The position numbers were made by a program, and so were the translations under genes. Below, piece after piece: positions 1 through 8,719 of a DNA stretch of 64,000 bases; within the stretch, counting starts at the first letter, position 1, and each line of letters opens with the position of its first letter. The DNA lies in the NCBI GenBank assembly GCA_003216725.1, contig QCIL01000001.1, positions 62,001-126,000 of the forward strand. Reading direction: 5' to 3'. The stretch is from Prochlorococcus sp. AG-402-L18 (GTDB taxonomy: Bacteria; Cyanobacteriota; Cyanobacteriia; PCC-6307; Cyanobiaceae). The notes beneath the pieces were generated by a model. That model was not told the origin of the DNA. It worked only from the letters and a program-made list of their open reading frames with translations, and did no database searches.

Positions 1-536
1 TTGTAAATTTTATGGATGGTATTGACGGATTAGTAACAGGATCAATGATTATATATTTTTTAATTTTCTCAATATTAATAACGCCTTCTCTAATACCTTT
101 GCTCGGTTCACTCACTGCATTTATAATTTATAATTGGAGCCCTGCAAAAATTTTCATGGGTGATGTTGGCAGTACATTTTTAGGTGCCCTGTTTGGAGCA
201 ATCTTACTCCAAATGCCAAATTGGAGTACAAGTTTAGAATGCTTATTTGTTGCTTCGCCTTTATTTGCTGACGCATTAATTTGTGTTGTAAGAAGATTTT
301 TTAATAGAGAAAATATTTTTTATGGCCATAGAAAACATTTATTTCAAAGATTAATAGGTCAGAGAGGCTTAACTCATGCGAAAGTATCACTTATTTATAT
401 TTTTGGAAGTATTACAACTTCTATGAGTTTATTCTTGGGTGGGACAAAATTACTAATCATTGACTTATTTGTACTATTAATCTTTGGAATATATTTAGAT
501 CAAGTAATTGCCAAGCCATTTATTAATGAAAATTAA
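1..536 (+). CDS. WecA/MraY-family glycosyl-phosphate transferase, 5' truncated
   Basis: The reading frame is open from the first bases, so the N-terminal half lies outside the window; the ATG at 12 is an internal Met in the NFMDGIDGL motif, not a start. What remains shows family hallmarks: NFMDGIDG (metal/substrate loop), FMGDVGS, and GHRKHLFQRL near the C-terminus (the HxxH-like motif of WecA-type enzymes), with hydrophobic helices between them. Such integral-membrane enzymes move a sugar-1-phosphate from a UDP-sugar to undecaprenyl phosphate and so start an O-antigen or capsule repeat unit. Transport and polymerisation genes follow on the same strand. The sugar cannot be told from the fragment. 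Confidence 0.88.
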   Translation, partial: VNFMDGIDGLVTGSMIIYFLIFSILITPSLIPLLGSLTAFIIYNWSPAKIFMGDVGSTFLGALFGAILLQMPNWSTSLECLFVASPLFADALICVVRRFFNRENIFYGHRKHLFQRLIGQRGLTHAKVSLIYIFGSITTSMSLFLGGTKLLIIDLFVLLIFGIYLDQVIAKPFINEN

Positions 537-671
537 ATAATATGTGATCCAAATTTGATTTAAGATATTCTATATATGTATTTGATAAAAAAATTTTTTA
601 GAAAATTTAAAACAAGTTTAAAAATAAAATTGCATAACAATACTTTAAAATAATTCTAATAGTAATTTTTC

Positions 672-2381
672 ATGCTTTTATTAAGTAAACTATTCAGTTC
701 AATTAATCGTAAGAGCCAAGTTAGTGCTGTATTATTGATTTTTGCAATAACTCTGAGTAGTATTACAGAACTTCTAAGCATTGCATTATTCGTTCCGTTT
801 ATATCAATAATTTTAGGAAATGAAGAAGTAAATAAAACAGAGGGGTTGTTCACAATTACAAATTATTTTGAAAATAATGTAATTATTTTTTTGATAATAT
901 CAGTTTTTATAATATCTGGAAGCATAAGAATTTTTACTTTAATTTGGCAAAATAAATTTGCTGCAAGAGTAAGTAATGAAATAATATATAAAGCTTATGA
1001 TGTAATTCTAAATGAAGATTATACTAATCATATAGAGAAATCAAAGACTAATTTAATTACTACTATTCATACCTTTGGTAATTATCTCTTTACAAACATA
1101 ATTATTCCCGTTCTTTATCTTTTTGAAAGCATTATCTTTCTTTCATTAGTAAGTATCTCTCTACTTTTATACAATTGGAAAATATTTATAAGTATTTTAT
1201 TTGTACTACTTTTGATGTATGCATTATTATTCAAGAAAGCAAACAAAATATTAAAATCTTCAAGTCTTAAACAAGCAAAGCTTAATGAAAAACTTTTAGA
1301 GAGATTGGATATTGAATTAAATGCAATAGAGTATATTCATTTAGGAAACTATCAAAGTATTTTTTCAAATAACTATAGAAAATATGATAAGGAATATAAA
1401 CTTGATTTTGCCAAATATCTTATCACAGCAAGATTCCCAAGAATTTTGATTGAGTATATAATACTTATTCTAATATTATCTTTAATTTTATTTTTATACC
1501 TAACTAAGAATATAACTAATACATTACCCTTAATCGCTTCAGGTGCTTTTTTAGCTCAGAAGTCATTTCCATACTTACAAAAAATTTTTGAAAATTGGTC
1601 GAGCATAGCTCAACACAAATATGCTGTTTTATCAATATTAAATTATTCTTCAAAATTCGAAAAGTCTAAAAAAAACACGCATTATCCAAAGCCGATTTAT
1701 TTTGAAAATATTAAATTTAAAAATGTATCCTTCTCCTACAAAAACAATTCTCAGGTTCTAAATAAAATAAATTTTTCTATTAAAAAAGGAGAAAAAATTG
1801 CAATAATGGGGCCTTCTGGTACAGGTAAAACTACTCTTCTTAGATTAATTTGTGGATTATTAATTCCTACATCTGGAGAAGTTTTAATAAATAATAATGC
1901 AATTAACCAAATGGAGAATAAATCTCATACTTTAAATTGGATGAGATCAATTGGATATGTACCTCAAAAAATTAATCTTACAGGAAGAACTCTTAGAGAA
2001 AACATCATTTTTAATAATATGTCAAGAAAAAATCGAATAGGAATTGATGAAATTATAAAAATTACTTTATTAGATGATTTAGTAAAAAGATGTCATGGAT
2101 TAGATACTAATATATTTCAAAATACTTTTTCTTTAAGTGGTGGAGAACATCAAAGGTTAGCTATTGCAAGAGCAATTTACCATAATCCAGATTTATTAAT
2201 AATGGATGAGCCCACTTCATCATTAGATACAATCACACAAAAAAAACTTTTCGATAATCTCAAAGAATTAACCTCAATGACTTGTATAGTTATAACTCAT
2301 AGAGTTGAAACTAAATACTTTTTTGATAAAATTCTAGAGATAAATGGAAAAAAAGTATTCGAGAATAAATCTTTTAAATAA
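672..2381 (+). CDS. ABC exporter, fused permease and ATPase (PglK/MsbA-like)
   Basis: A 569-residue half-transporter. Several membrane helices fill roughly residues 15-290; the ATPase domain follows, with Walker A GPSGTGKTT (about 380-388), signature LSGGEHQ (488-494), Walker B LLIMDEP (508-514) and the H-loop ITHR. The family includes lipid flippases (MsbA) and the oligosaccharide-lipid flippase PglK. Between a WecA-like transferase and glycan genes, flipping a lipid-linked oligosaccharide across the inner membrane is the most likely job, but substrate is inferred from context only. It ends 7 bases before the asparagine-synthase-like gene, so the two are probably co-transcribed. A 135-base AT-rich gap precedes it. 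Confidence 0.85.
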   Translation: MLLLSKLFSSINRKSQVSAVLLIFAITLSSITELLSIALFVPFISIILGNEEVNKTEGLFTITNYFENNVIIFLIISVFIISGSIRIFTLIWQNKFAARVSNEIIYKAYDVILNEDYTNHIEKSKTNLITTIHTFGNYLFTNIIIPVLYLFESIIFLSLVSISLLLYNWKIFISILFVLLLMYALLFKKANKILKSSSLKQAKLNEKLLERLDIELNAIEYIHLGNYQSIFSNNYRKYDKEYKLDFAKYLITARFPRILIEYIILILILSLILFLYLTKNITNTLPLIASGAFLAQKSFPYLQKIFENWSSIAQHKYAVLSILNYSSKFEKSKKNTHYPKPIYFENIKFKNVSFSYKNNSQVLNKINFSIKKGEKIAIMGPSGTGKTTLLRLICGLLIPTSGEVLINNNAINQMENKSHTLNWMRSIGYVPQKINLTGRTLRENIIFNNMSRKNRIGIDEIIKITLLDDLVKRCHGLDTNIFQNTFSLSGGEHQRLAIARAIYHNPDLLIMDEPTSSLDTITQKKLFDNLKELTSMTCIVITHRVETKYFFDKILEINGKKVFENKSFK

Positions 2382-2388
2382 TTAAACT

Positions 2389-4356
2389 ATGTGCGGAATA
2401 GTTGGAACGGTTACTGGCTTTAATAATAAATATCAAGTTTTAGATATTGTTAAGAAGATGGCCAAAAAAATTGTTCATCGTGGGCCAGACTCATCAGATA
2501 TCTACTTAGATTCAAATTTATCTTATTGCTGTGCTCACCAAAGGTTATCAATTTTAGATTTATCAAAAACAGGAAACCAACCTATGGAAAGTTTCAAAAA
2601 AAGATATGTAATTGCATTTAATGGAGAAATATATAATTTTAAAAAATTAAAGAAACAATTAAATTTAGAAACAAATATTCCCTGGAAAGGATCCTCGGAT
2701 ACCGAAGTTTTCATAAATGCGATTGAACATTGGGGGCTAGATAAAACATTAAATTTCGCACAAGGCATGTTTGCTTTTGCTTTATTAGATAAAAAAACCA
2801 AAAGTCTTTTTCTAGTTAGAGATAGGTTTGGTGAGAAACCATTATATTTTGGCTTTACTGGATTTAGTTCTAGTGGTGCTTTAGTTTTTGGTTCAGAAAT
2901 ATCTGCATTAATTGAATTTCCTGGATTTGATAAAAAAATTGATTTAAACGCAATTGATTCTTTAATGAGATTTTCATGTATAGCTTCTGATTTAACGATT
3001 TACAAATCTATTAGAAAATTAAAGCCTGGTTATATTGCTCATTTTAATTTAGAAAAATGTTTTGAGACCACCCCAAAAGTATATAGATGGTGGAGTTATA
3101 AAGATACCATTCAAGAAAACAACAAATCTAAGTATAAAACAGAGACCGAAGCCATTGAAAACTTAGAAATAGTTTTAAAAAATGCAATTAAAGACTGCTC
3201 TGTCTCAGATGTGCCAGTTGGATGTTTCTTATCTGGTGGTATAGATTCATCTCTAATAGCAGCATTATTATCTCAAGTCACAAAAACGAAAATAAATACA
3301 TTTACTATAGGATTTGAAGATAAAGAATTTGATGAATCAGCTAATGCAAAAAAAGTTGCAGATTTTATTGGAACACAACATCAGGAAATTATATTAAAAC
3401 CAGAAGAAGTTTTGAAAATTATTCCAAATTTACCGTCAATTTATTCTGAACCATTTGCTGATTCTTCACAAATTCCAACAGCTTTAATATGCAGGGAGAT
3501 CAAGAAAAAGGGGATTGATGTGGCATTGTCAGGAGATGGCGGAGATGAGATTTTTGGAGGATATGTTAGACACTTTAAAGGATCCTATATATGGTCAAAA
3601 ATCAAGTTCATTCCTTATCCTCTGAGATCAAGAATTGGTTCATTGCTTAAATCTATACCGCAAAATAAATATTCAAATTTAATATTCATTGGTAAAAAAA
3701 AGAATTTCTTACAAAAAGTAATAAGGACTGCATCTAGATTAGAAAATATAAGAAATGCTGATGATTTATATCGATCTTTATTAATGGAAAATATTAATAA
3801 TTCTATTTTTAGCAAGTCATTTTTAGATGAATTAGATAATCCGCTTTATAAAAACTTTAAAGAGTTAGATGATTTTCCAATTTGTAAAGATAATGATGAA
3901 ATTGCAAGAATGCTTTATTGGGATGCTATTACATATCTACCTGACGATATTTTAGTTAAGGTTGATAGAGCCTCTATGGCATATAGTTTGGAAACTAGGG
4001 CACCATTTTTAGATAAAAAGGTTGTTGAAACTGCATGGAAAATACCTACTAAGATGAAAGTTCATAATGCTCAAGGAAAGCTAATATTAAAAAAAATACT
4101 ATGTAAATATTTACCGAAAAAATATGTCTACAAACCTAAAAAGGGCTTTGCAGTTCCAATTCAAGAATGGTTAAGAGGTCCATTAAAAGAATGGTCTCAA
4201 GATCTTCTTCTTGGTCAAGAGATTAGAAATCAAAATTATTTTGAAGTAGAAAAAATAGAAAAAATTTGGGATGACCACTTAAACAATAAAATTGATAACA
4301 CAAGATTATTATGGCCTATCTTAATGCTCCAGTCTTGGCTAGATTTTTATAAATAA
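2389..4356 (+). CDS. asnB: Asparagine synthase (glutamine-hydrolysing) type amidotransferase
   Basis: 655 residues, starting MCGIVG: Cys2 is the class II glutaminase nucleophile once Met is removed. Glutaminase-domain motifs (HRGPDS, FNGEIYN) lead into an ATP-pyrophosphatase domain with SGGIDSS at 282-288 and SGDGGDEIFGGY further on. The chemistry is ATP-dependent transfer of glutamine ammonia to a carboxylate. Homologues in O-antigen clusters (WbpS, WbtH) amidate uronic acids, and with a UDP-sugar 6-dehydrogenase encoded nearby that is a plausible role here. Ordinary asparagine synthesis cannot be excluded from sequence alone. The next gene begins at the base directly after the stop codon. 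Confidence 0.9.
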   Translation: MCGIVGTVTGFNNKYQVLDIVKKMAKKIVHRGPDSSDIYLDSNLSYCCAHQRLSILDLSKTGNQPMESFKKRYVIAFNGEIYNFKKLKKQLNLETNIPWKGSSDTEVFINAIEHWGLDKTLNFAQGMFAFALLDKKTKSLFLVRDRFGEKPLYFGFTGFSSSGALVFGSEISALIEFPGFDKKIDLNAIDSLMRFSCIASDLTIYKSIRKLKPGYIAHFNLEKCFETTPKVYRWWSYKDTIQENNKSKYKTETEAIENLEIVLKNAIKDCSVSDVPVGCFLSGGIDSSLIAALLSQVTKTKINTFTIGFEDKEFDESANAKKVADFIGTQHQEIILKPEEVLKIIPNLPSIYSEPFADSSQIPTALICREIKKKGIDVALSGDGGDEIFGGYVRHFKGSYIWSKIKFIPYPLRSRIGSLLKSIPQNKYSNLIFIGKKKNFLQKVIRTASRLENIRNADDLYRSLLMENINNSIFSKSFLDELDNPLYKNFKELDDFPICKDNDEIARMLYWDAITYLPDDILVKVDRASMAYSLETRAPFLDKKVVETAWKIPTKMKVHNAQGKLILKKILCKYLPKKYVYKPKKGFAVPIQEWLRGPLKEWSQDLLLGQEIRNQNYFEVEKIEKIWDDHLNNKIDNTRLLWPILMLQSWLDFYK

Positions 4357-5511
4357 ATGATAGCGATTCAAGCCACTTTTATACTTTTTTTAAGTTACTT
4401 CTTAACTTTAAAACTTGCTAAATATTTTCAATTAAATCAGATAACAATTACAGTAATCTTTATATTTAAAACTATAATTTGCCTTTTATATATTCCAATA
4501 TCAATTGGACAAGATCTTGATTCCACAGGTTATTTTATTTATGCATTAACAGCAGAATCTTCTAATGCATTGATTGGATCAGGCTTAATAACATCAATTG
4601 TAAAATTTTTAAGAATATATTTTCACCTTAATATTTACTCGGTGACATTTTTATTTAGTTTTATTGGGAATATTGGCACTTTAGCTTTTATATCAAATGT
4701 AAGACATATTGGAAAGAAAACTGAAAGGGAACTAAAATTTCTAATTACATTAGTAGTATTTTTACCAACTCTAAATATATGGATAACCGCAATTGGCAAA
4801 GATGCAATAGTTTTCGCTTGCATTAATTTAATAATTTTTTCTTTTTTAAATCTAAGATCAAGATTAATTATTTTATTTATTTCAGCTATTTTATTTTTCA
4901 TAATAAGACCAATTGTAGGTGTAATTTTATTCCTTTCTATAGCAATTGCTTTATTAATGAAGAATAATTTGCCAACTTTTAAAAAATTATTTATAGGTAT
5001 AGCTTCACTAGTCAGTCTTTATACAGTAAATTTGTTAAATGCAATGAATTATCCTGCACTAGATTTAGGAAATCTTAGATTTACAGTAATATTAGCTGCT
5101 TTAGATTATTATGCAGAGGTGACCGCTGAAGGTAATAATTCCATATCATTAGTTGGTATGCCTTTCCCTCTTAAACTTTTTTCATTCATGTTTAGGCCAC
5201 TATTTTTTGATGCAAATAATTTTTATACTTTATTAATGTCTTTTGAAAATTTCATATTAATTTTAATATTTATATATCCGATTTTTAAAATGCTAAAATA
5301 CCTTAAATTTAAATATTTAGCTATAAACTCATTGACTGTTTTTTTAACTTTATATTCCATTATTGGTTGGTTATTTTACTCCCTTACTATTGCTAATTTA
5401 GGGACTGCAAATAGATATAAATTAATGTTTTTACCAGCTTTAATTCTATTGTCTTTAATTATTTCAGAAAAATCAAAATCCTCTATTTCTAATGATAGAT
5501 TAATAAGATAA
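4357..5511 (+). CDS. Polytopic membrane protein, candidate Wzy-like polymerase
   Basis: A 384-residue protein made almost wholly of hydrophobic helices (I count about ten) with short polar loops. Its ATG directly abuts the stop codon of the upstream amidotransferase gene, so translational coupling is likely. It has no motif I can name. Wzy polymerases are polytopic, very divergent, and normally recognised by topology plus location in an O-antigen cluster, and this is the only such protein near the initiating transferase and the ABC exporter. The polymerase call is therefore inference; another glycan-related membrane enzyme is possible. Confidence 0.72.
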   Translation: MIAIQATFILFLSYFLTLKLAKYFQLNQITITVIFIFKTIICLLYIPISIGQDLDSTGYFIYALTAESSNALIGSGLITSIVKFLRIYFHLNIYSVTFLFSFIGNIGTLAFISNVRHIGKKTERELKFLITLVVFLPTLNIWITAIGKDAIVFACINLIIFSFLNLRSRLIILFISAILFFIIRPIVGVILFLSIAIALLMKNNLPTFKKLFIGIASLVSLYTVNLLNAMNYPALDLGNLRFTVILAALDYYAEVTAEGNNSISLVGMPFPLKLFSFMFRPLFFDANNFYTLLMSFENFILILIFIYPIFKMLKYLKFKYLAINSLTVFLTLYSIIGWLFYSLTIANLGTANRYKLMFLPALILLSLIISEKSKSSISNDRLIR

Positions 5512-5527
5512 TAGATATAGTTTTAGC

Positions 5528-5557
5528 AACCTTAATTACCTTAATTACCTTAAGGTT
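5528..5557. terminator. Inverted repeat and 9-bp tandem repeat between convergent genes
   Basis: The 46-base gap between two converging genes holds AACCTTAA (5528-5535) and its exact complement TTAAGGTT (5550-5557), followed on + by TTTTATA. The span also contains two tandem copies of CCTTAATTA plus a partial third. The hairpin could act as a terminator, best supported for the + strand where U-rich sequence follows. The AT-rich stem is weak. Confidence 0.4.
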
Positions 5558-6907
5558 TTATAGCCTTATTGCTTCAATTTCTTCAGGTAAAATATTCTTA
5601 ATATCCAAAATTACACTATTCGTAGATTTAATTAGTTCCCAATCTGATTTTTTCAATAACAAAAATTGTTTATGTGCCACAGCAACTATTATTGCTTTGA
5701 AATTTCTATCAGAGGGTATTTTTTTTAAAATGTTTATCCCGTATTCAATAAAAGCATCCTCTTTATCAACAATTGGATCTACGATAATGGGGTTAATACC
5801 GTATGATCTAGCATTTTCAATAATATCGATGACTTTTGTATTCCTAAAATCATTACAATTTTCTTTAAAAGAAAATCCTAATATAAGTACTTCAGTTCCC
5901 TCAATGGGTATTTTTTTCTTAACCAAATTTATAACCATTTGTTCCACAACCCATTTTGAAACATTATCGTTAATCTCTCTACCCGCTAAAACAACTTTTG
6001 GATAATAACCTAATGATTCAGCTTTATAAGTCAAGTAATAAGGATCAATACCAATACAATGCCCACCAACTAGTCCAGGCTTGAAATCTAGGAAATTCCA
6101 TTTAGTACAGGCTGCTTTCAAGACTTCATAGGAAGAGATACCTAATTTATTAAATATAAATGCTAGTTCATTTACTAAAGCAATATTAAGATCTCTTTGC
6201 GTGTTTTCAATAACTTTCGCAGCTTCAGCGACCTTGATACTGGGAGCTTTGTAAGTCCCTGCTTTTATTATCGATCCATAAAAGGAATCAATCCATAATG
6301 CACTAGAAATATCGCTCCCACTTGTTACTTTTGTAATTGATTCTAGCCTATGCTTTTTATCTCCTGGATTAATTCTTTCAGGACTATAACCTACAAAAAA
6401 ATCTTCATTATATTTTAAATTCGATTCAGACTCAATAATAGGAACACATACTTCCTCCGTAGCTCCAGGATATACAGTGCTTTCATAAACAATAACTGGG
6501 TAACTTTTTTTTGTTCTTGATTTAATTAAATTACCAACTAACTGAGAAACTTTTTTTAAAGAACTTAGATCAGGTTTTTTAAACTTATCTATTGGAGTAG
6601 GAACAGTGATTATAAATACATCAGCTTCAAACAAATCTGATGGCTTATCTGTAAAATAAAGATTTCTTAAAATTAATAAATCTTTTTCTGAAATTTCATT
6701 AGTTTTATCAAACCCATTTTTCAACTGGTTTATTCTTTTCTTATTAATATCAAATCCAAAAACTGTCCTTTCGAGTTTTTCCTGTGTTAAAACACTTTTT
6801 TTTGTATTAGAGAATGAAACAGCTAAAGGTAAACCTACGTAACCTAAACCCATAATTGCAACTTTGCAAGTATTAAGATCTGGCAGAGAATTTGGCGTAT
6901 TACTCAA
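5558..6907 (-). CDS. tviB: UDP-N-acetylglucosamine 6-dehydrogenase (TviB/VipA/WbpO type)
   Basis: 449 residues of the UDP-glucose/GDP-mannose dehydrogenase family. Rossmann motif GLGYVGLPLA spans 20-29; the central block with VYESTVYPG, EAAKVIENTQRDLNIALVNE and WNFLDFKPGLVGGHCIGIDPYYL carries catalytic Cys284. The match to remembered TviB/VipA sequences is strong over the full length, including GFSFKENCNDFRNTK near the C-terminus. TviB oxidises C6 of UDP-GlcNAc twice with NAD+ to give UDP-GlcNAcA. It stands alone on the minus strand between two + strand genes. Its product could be epimerised or amidated by neighbours, but the exact sugar is inferred from family resemblance. Confidence 0.88.
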   Translation of the reverse strand: MSNTPNSLPDLNTCKVAIMGLGYVGLPLAVSFSNTKKSVLTQEKLERTVFGFDINKKRINQLKNGFDKTNEISEKDLLILRNLYFTDKPSDLFEADVFIITVPTPIDKFKKPDLSSLKKVSQLVGNLIKSRTKKSYPVIVYESTVYPGATEEVCVPIIESESNLKYNEDFFVGYSPERINPGDKKHRLESITKVTSGSDISSALWIDSFYGSIIKAGTYKAPSIKVAEAAKVIENTQRDLNIALVNELAFIFNKLGISSYEVLKAACTKWNFLDFKPGLVGGHCIGIDPYYLTYKAESLGYYPKVVLAGREINDNVSKWVVEQMVINLVKKKIPIEGTEVLILGFSFKENCNDFRNTKVIDIIENARSYGINPIIVDPIVDKEDAFIEYGINILKKIPSDRNFKAIIVAVAHKQFLLLKKSDWELIKSTNSVILDIKNILPEEIEAIRL

Positions 6908-6988
6908 ACTAATTCATAATATCTAAATAACTATATCAAGATTTTTAATTTTTTCTAATATTTATTAAATTTAGAAACTAATCAAGTT

Positions 6989-8014
6989 TTGGAAAGTATG
7001 ACAATTTTAATTACTGGTGCTGCTGGATTTATAGGCTTTCATTTAAGCATGAAGCTTTTAAAAAATAATGAAAAAATTATTGGGCTAGATAATTTAAACA
7101 ATTATTATGATCCTAAATTAAAAGAAGCTCGATTAAAAATTCTTAATGAATCGAATATAGACTTATTCACTTTTATAAAAAGTAATTTAGAAGACAAAGA
7201 TACTCTTAAAAGTATTTTCAAAAGATATAAACCTAAAATAGTAGTAAATTTAGCTGCTCAAGCTGGAGTTAGATATTCATTAGAAAATCCTTATTCTTAT
7301 GTAAATTCAAATATAGTAGGCTTTATAAATTTACTTGAAGAATGTAGAAACAATAAAGTAGAGCATTTGGTATATGCCAGTAGCAGTTCTGTGTATGGAG
7401 GAAATACTAAAATGCCTTTTGTAGAATCTCAAAACGTCGATCATCCTGTAAGTATTTATGCTGCCAGTAAAAAAGCAAATGAGCTAATGGCACACTCTTA
7501 TAGCCATTTATATAAAATCCCAACTACTGGATTACGTTTCTTTACTGTCTATGGGCCTTGGGGAAGACCAGACATGGCTTTATTTTTATTTACCAAATCA
7601 ATAATAAATAATGAGCCTATAAAGATATTTAATAATGGTCAAATGATGAGGGATTTTACTTATATAGATGATATTGTCGAAAGTATCACAAGAGTTATTA
7701 ATAAACCTCCCAAGAAAAATAATTTGCTCGATCATATGGATTTAAGTCCAGATAATAGTTGGGCTCCTTATAAAATATTTAACATTGGCAATTCTAATCC
7801 AACTCCATTAATGGAATTTATTAGAAGTATAGAAAATATTTTAGGGAAAAAGGCAATTAAACAATACCTTCCCATTCAACCTGGAGATGTTCCTAATACT
7901 GAGTCTGATACAAAATCATTAGAAAAATGGATTAATTTTAGGCCAAGTACCCCAGTAAAAGAAGGGATATCAAAATTTATTGATTGGTACAAAACATTCT
8001 ACAAATGTAAATGA
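6989..8014 (+). CDS. UDP-glucuronate 4-epimerase-type extended SDR
   Basis: 341 residues. N-terminal Rossmann motif GAAGFIG (10-16), then NLAAQAGVRYS, YASSSSVYG and the catalytic pair in SIYAASKKANE (YxxxK), followed by LRFFTVYGPWGRPDMA and RDFTYIDDI. This pattern matches the CapI/LspL class that interconverts UDP-GlcA and UDP-GalA at C4. The annotated start gives MESM; the Met at 6998, just before TILITG, is equally reasonable and leaves the domain intact. No UDP-glucose dehydrogenase is visible here, so the substrate would be made elsewhere, or the enzyme may act on the product of the adjacent TviB-type gene. It is divergent from that gene across 81 bases. Confidence 0.85.
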   Translation: MESMTILITGAAGFIGFHLSMKLLKNNEKIIGLDNLNNYYDPKLKEARLKILNESNIDLFTFIKSNLEDKDTLKSIFKRYKPKIVVNLAAQAGVRYSLENPYSYVNSNIVGFINLLEECRNNKVEHLVYASSSSVYGGNTKMPFVESQNVDHPVSIYAASKKANELMAHSYSHLYKIPTTGLRFFTVYGPWGRPDMALFLFTKSIINNEPIKIFNNGQMMRDFTYIDDIVESITRVINKPPKKNNLLDHMDLSPDNSWAPYKIFNIGNSNPTPLMEFIRSIENILGKKAIKQYLPIQPGDVPNTESDTKSLEKWINFRPSTPVKEGISKFIDWYKTFYKCK

Positions 8015-8053
8015 AGAGAACCTTTTGAAACTTATAAAATCAACAATTTATTA

Positions 8054-8692
8054 ATGCGAATAGAACACCTAAATGAGAAAAAACATATTATCTTTTTAAG
8101 TAATCAGAAATCAAGTAAAGCAGATAGTCCCAAAAAAGCTGTTTTTTTTGATAGAGATGGAGTTCTAATCAAAGATACTCACTACATCAAAGATATTAAA
8201 GATGTATCAGTTTTAAACGGAGTAAATCAATTACTGCAAAAGACAAGAGACTTAGGTTACTTGAATATAGTGATTACTAATCAATCTGGAATTTCAAGAA
8301 ACTTTTTTTCTTGGGAGGATTATGAAAACGTTACTAATAAAATGCTTGAATTAATAAATCTGCCAAATGCGATAAACGCAATTTATGCTAATGGTGAGGG
8401 GCCAGATGAATTAAATTCCAAAAATAGTTGGAGGAAACCTAATCCAAATATGATAATTAAAGCTTCTCAAGATTTTAGTATAGATTTATCTAAATCCATT
8501 TTGATAGGTGACAGACTGACAGATATAAAATCAGGAGAAGAGGCAGGCTTAAATAATCTTGTTCACCTTTTAACCGGTAAAGGCAAAGAAGAAAGAATTA
8601 AAGTAATAGAATATTACAGGTCAACAAACAAAAATTTACTTCTAATGGATGATTTAACGTTTTTGATAAGAGAAGATATATTTAGAGAATAA
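8054..8692 (+). CDS. HAD-IIIA phosphatase, GmhB-like, lacking the zinc cysteines
   Basis: 212 residues. HAD motif I FFDRDGV (nucleophile Asp33, acid/base Asp35), motif II TNQSG, then RKPNP and GDRLTDI for the catalytic Lys and the metal Asp residues. The family removes the 7-phosphate from heptose 1,7-bisphosphate. Classical GmhB has a Cys/His zinc loop just before RKP; here that segment reads INAIYANGEGPDELNSKNSW, and the whole protein has no cysteine. About 27 residues precede the domain, more than usual. It is followed 27 bases on by a sugar-1-phosphate nucleotidyltransferase, consistent with successive steps of a heptose pathway. Confidence 0.78.
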   Translation: MRIEHLNEKKHIIFLSNQKSSKADSPKKAVFFDRDGVLIKDTHYIKDIKDVSVLNGVNQLLQKTRDLGYLNIVITNQSGISRNFFSWEDYENVTNKMLELINLPNAINAIYANGEGPDELNSKNSWRKPNPNMIIKASQDFSIDLSKSILIGDRLTDIKSGEEAGLNNLVHLLTGKGKEERIKVIEYYRSTNKNLLLMDDLTFLIREDIFRE

Positions 8693-8719
8693 TTTTAAAA
8701 AAATAATAATAAATTAGTA

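Noticed and set aside
656..853. 65-codon minus-strand frame over the start of the ABC exporter
   Set aside because: It lies within a gene with clear ABC domains, and its translation shows no family pattern; an antisense shadow.
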